Source: Sphingomonas yunnanensis
Lineage (GTDB): Bacteria > Pseudomonadota > Alphaproteobacteria > Sphingomonadales > Sphingomonadaceae
NCBI RefSeq assembly: GCF_019898765.1
Contig: NZ_JAIOKB010000010.1
Coordinates: 62,001-126,000 of the forward strand
Length of the DNA: 64,000 bases
Reading direction: 5' to 3'
The translations under genes were made by a program, and so were the position numbers. The notes under the pieces were generated by a model. It saw nothing but the letters and a program-made list of their open reading frames with translations, was not told the origin of the DNA and searched no databases. Shown here piece by piece: positions 56,523 through 64,000 of the stretch; position 1 is the first letter of the stretch; every line of letters begins with the position of its first letter.

Positions 56523-57332
56523 TCAAAACAGCCCCAGCGCGCGCGACTGCGTGACATAGGCGTCGAACGCGCGGCGCTGCTCGGGAGTCAGCCGGAAGGC
56601 GGAATAGCCCGCAGTGGTGCCGGTCCACTGGCGCAACTTCCACTCGACGATCTGCGCCGGCCGCAGCGCCAGCCGCCGCTCGAAATGGCCGCGATCCCAG
56701 GTGTTGCTGCCGTGGAAGCAGCGGATCAGCAGATGCGCCTCGGCGCGCGGGATCAGCGCGGTGCCGAGCCGTAGCCAGGCGTCGCGGAAGGTGCTGTCCT
56801 CGCCCTTGCGTTCCTTGGGGTAGCGGATGTCGTCGCGGCGGCGATGGACGATCGTGCTCGGCGCGCCGCCCTTGAACCAGCTGAGATAGGGGCGATCGAG
56901 CCAGGCGGCATCGTCGAGGTGCATCAGCGTCGCCTCGGCCCAGACCGCGGCCTTGTCGCCGAGTGTCTCGACCGAGCGCGCCAGTCGCTGGGGCGCGAAC
57001 CAATCGTCGTCGTCCCAGTGCGCCATCAGGTCGCCGCGGGCGAGATCGAGCGAGAGGTTGCGCAGCTCGCCGAGCGTCGTCGCCGGGTTCTTGGGCAGGC
57101 GGTGGTGGATCAGCCGGTCGGCGGGGACGCGTGCGAGGATCGGCGCGTAATCCTCGCTGCCGTCGTCGACGATCACCAGCTCGCGGTTGGGATAGGTCTG
57201 CGCCAGGAAGCAGTCGACCGAGCGTTCGGTCAGGCGGCGGCGGTCCGCGGTGACCATCAGGCAGGAGACGCGCGGGCCCTCCTCCGCGAAACGGGCGGGC
57301 ACGGGGCGAGCGGGAGCGGGAAAATCGTTCAC
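56523..57332 (-). CDS. Family 2 glycosyltransferase
   Basis: The 269-residue protein has RVSCLMVTADRRRLTERSVDCFLAQTYPNRELVIVDDGSEDY and the D-x-D-type MAHWDDDDWFAPQRL. GAPSTIVHRRRDDIRYP and GSNTWDRGHFERRL follow. The start is GTG 57332 (VNDFPAPARPVPARF), which precedes the GT-A core directly; an earlier GTG at 57395 overlaps the divergent gene. The acceptor is unknown. It is first in a two-gene unit with the membrane protein downstream. Confidence 0.87.
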   Translation of the reverse strand: MNDFPAPARPVPARFAEEGPRVSCLMVTADRRRLTERSVDCFLAQTYPNRELVIVDDGSEDYAPILARVPADRLIHHRLPKNPATTLGELRNLSLDLARGDLMAHWDDDDWFAPQRLARSVETLGDKAAVWAEATLMHLDDAAWLDRPYLSWFKGGAPSTIVHRRRDDIRYPKERKGEDSTFRDAWLRLGTALIPRAEAHLLIRCFHGSNTWDRGHFERRLALRPAQIVEWKLRQWTGTTAGYSAFRLTPEQRRAFDAYVTQSRALGLF

Positions 57333-57388
57333 GGGCCTCAACCTAGGCAGGGCGCGTCGGCGCTGGTACGGGCATGCGACCCGGGCCC

Positions 57389-58447
57389 ATGACACGCATC
57401 ATCTTCGTCCTCACCTATCCGACCTACCATGGCGTCGCCGATCCGGCGGAGTGGCTGCGATGGGACAATCGCGACCGTCGGATGCCCGCGCTGTTAGCCG
57501 CCACGGGGGTGGATGTCGAGTTGTGGGGCGTCGCCGCGGCGACGGCCGAGCATCGCCCGCCCGCGCCGATCGGGTCGCGCTACAAGATCCGGCTGTTCGC
57601 GCGCAGCGGCGGCGGGGCGGCGTCGCGCGATCATTACAGCGACGCGCTGGTGGCGGCGGCGCGCGCCGACCCGGCCGACCTGTTCGTGCTGATCGGCACC
57701 AACGGCGGCGCGGGCTATCGCCTCTACGACCGCTGCCTGCGCCCCGACCGGCGCAACTTCGCACTGATCATCGGCGGCGACTATTGGAGCCGCCTGGTGC
57801 CCCACGCCAGCCTGCTGCTCACCGAGAGCGCGGTGCAGGAGGAAGCGCTGGCGGCGGGCGGCTGGCTCCGCCGCGCGATCCCGCGCGAGCGGATGGAGCG
57901 GCTGCCCAAGACGATCGACACCGAGCTATTCCGCCCGCAGCCGGCCGAGCGCGCCTGGGACCTGCTCTCGGTCAGCCGCGTGACGCGGTGGAAGAGCTTC
58001 GCCGAGGTGGGCGCCTTGTCGCGCCAGCACCGCGTCGCGGTGGCGGGTGGCGGGCCGCAGGAGGCGGTGATGCGGCGGCGTTATCCCGCGATCGACTGGC
58101 TCGGCCATGTCCCGCACGCGCGCGTCCCCGACTTGCTGGCACAGACCGGGCTGTTCTTCCACGCCGGGCGGCGCGACTATTTCCCGCGCGCGATCCCCGA
58201 GGCGATGGCGTGCGCGCGCCCGGTGGTGGCCTTCGCCGACCGGATCGGCGCCGATGTGCTGCCGGACGACTGCGGGCTGCGCGTCACCGAGCGCGACTAC
58301 CGCCCGCTCGTGGCGGCGCTGCTGCGCGACGAGCGGCGCATGGCGGAGATGGGCGCGGCGGCGCGCGCGCACGTGCTGGCGACGCATGGGCCGCGCTCGA
58401 GCGCGCCGGCGTGCCGCACGCTGCTGCGGCTGGCGGAGGCGGGGTGA
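57389..58447 (+). CDS. Family 4-type glycosyltransferase
   Basis: The 352-residue GT-B-like protein has IIFVLTYPTYHGVADPAEWLRWD at the N-terminus and a C-terminal Rossmann half. The C-terminal half carries LLSVSRVTRWKSF, WLGHVPHARVPDLLAQTGLFFHAGRRDYFPRAIPEAMACARPVVAF (the E-x7-E region) and GLRVTERDY. The start is ATG 57389; an ATG five codons earlier is less family-like. Its TGA shares a base with the next ATG (TGATG). Confidence 0.88.
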   Translation: MTRIIFVLTYPTYHGVADPAEWLRWDNRDRRMPALLAATGVDVELWGVAAATAEHRPPAPIGSRYKIRLFARSGGGAASRDHYSDALVAAARADPADLFVLIGTNGGAGYRLYDRCLRPDRRNFALIIGGDYWSRLVPHASLLLTESAVQEEALAAGGWLRRAIPRERMERLPKTIDTELFRPQPAERAWDLLSVSRVTRWKSFAEVGALSRQHRVAVAGGGPQEAVMRRRYPAIDWLGHVPHARVPDLLAQTGLFFHAGRRDYFPRAIPEAMACARPVVAFADRIGADVLPDDCGLRVTERDYRPLVAALLRDERRMAEMGAAARAHVLATHGPRSSAPACRTLLRLAEAG

Positions 58448-59250
58448 TGCGCTGGACGGTCGTGATCGCCTATTTCAACGAGCAGGCCTATCTCGCCGAC
58501 ACGCTCGCCAGCCTGGCGGCGCAGACGCTGCGGCCCTTCCGCCTAGTGCTGGTCGACAACGGCTCGACCGACGCCTCGCCGACGATCGCGCGCACCTTCG
58601 CGAGCGACGGGATCGAGCTGGTCCAACTCAGCGAGCCGCGGCCCGGCAAGATCGTGGCGCTGGAGCGCGCGATGGCGGCGATCACCACAGATTTCGTCGC
58701 GTTCGGCGACGCCGACACCTTCTACCCGCCGCACTATCTCGCCACCGCCGAGGCGGCGCTCGCCGCTCCCCGCGTGGTAGCCGCGATGGCGACCGACGTA
58801 CCGCTCGATCCGGAGAAGGCGCTGCGCAAACGGCGGCACAACCAGCTGGTCAGCCGCTTGTGGCCCCAGCAGACCCACACCGGCGGCTTCGGCCAGACCT
58901 TCCGCACCGCCGCGCTGCTGGCCGCGGGCGGCTATGCCGAGCGCCACTGGCCGTACGTGCTGATGGATCACGAGATCATGCAGCGCGTGGTGCAGCAGGG
59001 GCGGGTGGTCTACCCCTATGACCTGTGGTGTGTCCCGTCAGACCGGCGCGGGGACCGGCGTCGCGTGCGCTGGACGCTGGCGGAGCGACTTCTGTATCAC
59101 CTCACCCCGGCGGCGGCGAAGGACTGGTATTTCTACCGCTTCCTCGGCCCGCGGCTGGCGCGGCGGAAGCTCGGCCATCTCAACCTGCGCGAGAAGACGT
59201 GGGAGGATCAGACGCAATCCCCCCCGGCACGGGGAGGTGGCAGCGCGTAG
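58447..59250 (+). CDS. Family 2 glycosyltransferase with repeat-encoded C-terminus
   Basis: The 267-residue protein has WTVVIAYFNEQAYLADTLASLAAQTLRPFRLVLVDNGSTDASP, FVAFGDADTFYPPHYL (the D-x-D region) and GGFGQTFRTAALLAAGGYAERHWPYVLMDHEIMQRV. The last 11 residues (QSPPARGGGSA) and the stop codon lie within a family-B palindrome (59215 onward), so the ancestral stop was probably lost or the repeat landed at the 3' end. Donor and acceptor are unknown. Confidence 0.88.
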   Translation: MRWTVVIAYFNEQAYLADTLASLAAQTLRPFRLVLVDNGSTDASPTIARTFASDGIELVQLSEPRPGKIVALERAMAAITTDFVAFGDADTFYPPHYLATAEAALAAPRVVAAMATDVPLDPEKALRKRRHNQLVSRLWPQQTHTGGFGQTFRTAALLAAGGYAERHWPYVLMDHEIMQRVVQQGRVVYPYDLWCVPSDRRGDRRRVRWTLAERLLYHLTPAAAKDWYFYRFLGPRLARRKLGHLNLREKTWEDQTQSPPARGGGSA

Positions 59251-59357
59251 CGCTGACGGAGGGGCTATCCTCGAGCGAGCCGGCTCGTGAGCGAAGAACC
59301 CCCTCCACCACCGCGCTGACGCGCGGCGGTCCCCCTCCCCGTACTGGGGAGGATCGG
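59215..59357. repeat. Family-B inverted repeat overlapping a glycosyltransferase 3' end
   Basis: The left arm (AATCCCCCC, GGGGAGGTGGCA, GCGCTGACGGAGGGG) and the right arm (CCCCCTCCACC, GCGCTGACGCGC, CCCTCCCCGTACTGGGGAGGATCG) are partly mirrored. The left arm reads as codons of the gene ending at 59250. Confidence 0.7.
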
Positions 59358-59377
59358 CTCGGAGAGAGGCTCAGCCC

Positions 59378-61957
<2,580 letters not shown>

Positions 61958-61980
61958 CGTGACGCCCTGTTGTTCGTTGG

Positions 61981-62014
61981 CCTGAAGATGGGTGTGGCTT
62001 TCGGGCAACACAAG
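61981..62014 (-). promoter_or_regulatory. Putative RpoH promoter of clpB
   Basis: On the minus strand CTTG, 18 bases, then CCCATCTTCAGG. This resembles the heat-shock consensus (CTTG ... CCCCATNT) and ends 23 bp before the clpB ATG. It is less perfect than the dnaK promoter and the leader is short. Confidence 0.55.
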
Positions 62015-62066
62015 GGGGTGGGTTGCGGGCGCTGGGCGGGGATGGCACGGCCACGCCACATCGCGG

Positions 62067-62159
62067 CCATCCCGGCGGACGCCGGGGTCCAGTCGGGGGA
62101 CGTCGGCGAGCAGCATGGCGGCCTTCCCACCGGGCCCGGGCGTTCGCCGGGGTGGTGCA
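62067..62159. repeat. Family-A palindrome pair
   Basis: CCATCCCGGCGGACGCCGGGGTCCA is mirrored by GGGCCCGGGCGTTCGCCGGGGTGG. It lies in the gap between the divergent clpB and epimerase genes, immediately before the latter. Confidence 0.7.
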
Positions 62160-62179
62160 CGGCAGCTCAGGAGACCAAC

Positions 62180-63253
62180 GTGGCGCGTATCCTCATCACC
62201 GGCGGCTGCGGCTTCGTCGGCCGGCACTTGGTCGCGCGGCTCGCGCGCGAGGGCGGGCATGAATTGTGGATCATCGACGATCTCTCCACCGGCAAGCCGC
62301 CCGCCGAATGGGAGGTGCCGCAGCTGCGCCCGCTCGGCGAGGAGGGCGGGGTGCAGCGCCACGAGCTGCTCGGGCTCGACCAGCAGGTGCGGCTGATCCG
62401 CGCCGACCTCGTCGCGGTGGCGCAGGCCGAGCTGGGCATGACGCCGTCGCTCGGGCTCGCGCGGCTGCCGCGCTTCGACGAGATCTACCATCTCGCCTCG
62501 GTGGTCGGCGGTCGCAACGTGATCGATAACGACCCGCTCGCGGTCGGCATCGACCTCGCGGTGGACAGCAGCTTCTTCCTCTGGGCCGCCAAGGTCGCGC
62601 GCCCCGAGCGCATCCTCTACGCCTCCTCGAGCGCGGCCTATCCGATCGACCTGCAGGAGGCGGGCGAGAGCCGCGCGCTGCGCGAGGACGACATCTCGTT
62701 CGACAAGCGCCTCGGCCTGCCGGACTATACCTATGGCTGGAGCAAGCTGACGGGCGAGTATCTCGGCCGCATCGCGCACGAGAAATACGGGCTGAGCGTC
62801 GGCGTGGTGCGCCCCTTCTCGGGCTATGGCGAGGACCAGGACGTGGTCTATCCCTTCCCCGCGATCGCGCTGCGCGTCGCGGCACGGCGCGACCCGGTCC
62901 GCGTCTGGGGCTCGGGCGAGCAGACGCGCGACTTCGTCCATATCGACGACGCCTGTGACGCCTGCGTGTTGGTATGCCGCGGGGTGAGCGACGCGCGCGC
63001 CTTCAACATCGGCACCGGCACGCCGACGCGCTTTCTCGACCTCGCCGCGCGGATGGTGGCGATCGAGGGCTACGACGCACCGGTGATCGGCACCGCGGGC
63101 AAGCCGGTGGGGGTGGCGGAGCGCTACAGCGACCCGTCGCGCATCCGCGACGAGCTCGGCTGGCGCCCGACGATCGCGCTCGACGACGGTATCAGGCGAG
63201 CGCTGGAATATGCGCGTGGGCGGTTGGCGCGGGGGATCGAGCCAGAGATGTGA
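62180..63253 (+). CDS. NAD-dependent nucleotide-sugar epimerase/dehydratase
   Basis: The 357-residue extended SDR has the Rossmann motif ILITGGCGFVGRHL, IDDLSTGK, the catalytic YASSSAAYP and YGWSKLTGEY (Tyr-xxx-Lys), then VRPFSGYGEDQDVVYPFPA and RDFVHIDD. It acts on UDP-, GDP- or dTDP-sugars for surface glycans. The start is GTG 62180 with CAGGAGA upstream; the frame stays open much farther back only as an antisense shadow of clpB. The exact sugar is not deducible. Confidence 0.9.
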   Translation: MARILITGGCGFVGRHLVARLAREGGHELWIIDDLSTGKPPAEWEVPQLRPLGEEGGVQRHELLGLDQQVRLIRADLVAVAQAELGMTPSLGLARLPRFDEIYHLASVVGGRNVIDNDPLAVGIDLAVDSSFFLWAAKVARPERILYASSSAAYPIDLQEAGESRALREDDISFDKRLGLPDYTYGWSKLTGEYLGRIAHEKYGLSVGVVRPFSGYGEDQDVVYPFPAIALRVAARRDPVRVWGSGEQTRDFVHIDDACDACVLVCRGVSDARAFNIGTGTPTRFLDLAARMVAIEGYDAPVIGTAGKPVGVAERYSDPSRIRDELGWRPTIALDDGIRRALEYARGRLARGIEPEM

Positions 63254-63271
63254 GGGGGCGTGCGCTCTTCT

Positions 63272-63363
63272 GTTCTCCGGCGGAGGCCGGGGGTCCAGTC
63301 AGGGAGGCTGGTGGATCTCACGACGGCTATCCCACCTGGACCCCGGCATGCGCCGGGGTGGGA
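63272..63363. repeat. Family-A palindrome pair
   Basis: TTCTCCGGCGGAGGCCGGGGGTCCA is mirrored by TGGACCCCGGCATGCGCCGGGGTGG. It lies between the convergent epimerase and MFS genes. Confidence 0.7.
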
Positions 63364-63397
63364 AGGGAATGGGTAGCCGCCGACCTCCACGCACCTA

Positions 63398-64000
63398 TCA
63401 CCTTCGCCCGCTGATCTCCGCGCCAGCCTTGGGGTCGAAGCGCAGGTTGACGAACAGCGCGCCGAACGAGATCGCGGTCACCGTCCAGAACGCCGCGGTG
63501 AAGTCCGGGAAGTCGGGCCGCGTCCGCCCCGCCGCCGCCATCGACACGTGCAGCGCGGTCGCGCCGGCGCAGATGCCGAGCGACAGCATCAGCTGCTGGA
63601 AGGTCGAGTAGAAGCTCGTCGCCGCGCTCATCCGCTCCTTCGCGATCTCGTCATAGGCGATGGTGTTGTAGGCGGTGAACTGGAATGACATCAGGAAGCC
63701 CGACACCAACATCACCGCGAAGATCGCGGGCAACGGCCAGTCTGGGCGGAACAGCCCGCACAGCGCGTAGCTGGCGGTGGCGAGCAGCCCCAGGCAGACC
63801 AGGCTGGTGCGGAACCCGAAACGGCGCAGCAGCCGCGGCGCCACCCCCTTCATCCCGAACGAGCCGATCGCGGTGGCGAGCGTCATCGAGCCGCTCTCCG
63901 CCGCGCTCAGCCCGAAGGCGAGCTGCAGCAGCAGCGGCAGCAGGAACGGCTGCGCGCCCTGCGTGATCCGCGTCAGCGAGCCGCCCAGCACCGAGAGGCG
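63398..64000 (-). CDS. MFS transporter, C-terminal part
   Basis: The gene enters from the right edge; about 200 C-terminal residues are visible. Six or so hydrophobic segments are present, with GGSLTRITQGAQPFLLPLLLQLAFGLSAAESG, APRLLRRFGFRTSLVCLGLLATASYALCG and SFQFTAYNTIAYDEIAKERMSAATSFYSTFQQLMLSLG. This is like DHA2-type drug or metabolite exporters. The substrate is unknown. Confidence 0.85.
   Translation of the reverse strand, partial: RLSVLGGSLTRITQGAQPFLLPLLLQLAFGLSAAESGSMTLATAIGSFGMKGVAPRLLRRFGFRTSLVCLGLLATASYALCGLFRPDWPLPAIFAVMLVSGFLMSFQFTAYNTIAYDEIAKERMSAATSFYSTFQQLMLSLGICAGATALHVSMAAAGRTRPDFPDFTAAFWTVTAISFGALFVNLRFDPKAGAEISGRR

Overview
The window is very GC-rich chromosomal DNA of an alphaproteobacterium, most likely Sphingomonas or a close relative in the Sphingomonadaceae. 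The evidence is the codon use, an alphaproteobacterial-type RpoH promoter in front of dnaK, the NDUFS4-like complex I accessory gene, the bifunctional Rel, a FecR/TpsB locus, and many short palindromic repeat pairs of the GTCATCCC...GGGATCCA type. Genes are close-packed on both strands. No rRNA, tRNA, CRISPR array, insertion sequence or prophage could be recognised by eye. This taxonomic placement is an inference.

Layout. 1-5 kb: the 5' part of purH, an orphan ABC ATPase, a small zinc-finger protein, tldD, a chromosomal ccdAB toxin-antitoxin pair divergent from a flavin-nucleotide-binding-like protein, and a DUF2007 protein. 5.3-7.2 kb: a sigma-54-type promoter, glnK-amtB and a clear intrinsic terminator. 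7.4-14.8 kb: a small ORF, a secreted DUF1080 protein, nadB, a beta-lactamase-like lipoprotein and polA. 15-23 kb: a polysaccharide flippase, an HxlR regulator, rel, an M48 protease, a GtrB-like glycosyltransferase and an acyltransferase. 23-29.7 kb: penicillin acylase, two dienelactone hydrolases, a GST, and a ParD-like antitoxin coupled to map. 29.8-36.1 kb: a CHASE2-EAL phosphodiesterase, a TpsB-type outer-membrane transporter and a divergent FecR protein with a very long alanine-rich tail. This is the most system-like accessory locus in the window. 36-41.9 kb: a DUF885 protease, rpiB-glyA, a small glycine-rich protein, nrdR, and an in-frame GIY-YIG/TrmJ-like fusion whose linker is encoded by a dispersed repeat. 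41.9-46.5 kb: an unrecognised protein with two helix-turn-helix-like segments, dctA, fumC and the NDUFS4-like gene. 46.6-50.8 kb: the heat-shock operon dnaK-dnaJ-era. 51-55.5 kb: a three-part EmrAB-TolC-type efflux set. 55.5-59.3 kb: a flippase-like membrane protein and three glycosyltransferases. 59.4-64 kb: clpB with a putative RpoH promoter, a sugar-nucleotide epimerase, and an MFS gene cut by the window end.

How it fits together. dnaK, dnaJ and clpB form one disaggregation pathway, and each transcription unit carries an RpoH-like promoter. glnK-amtB is a nitrogen-control unit. rpiB, glyA, purH and nrdR serve nucleotide and one-carbon metabolism. The dispersed palindromes fall into at least three families. 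They sit mostly between genes, but in two places they have become coding sequence: the linker of the GIY-YIG/TrmJ fusion and the last 11 codons of a glycosyltransferase.
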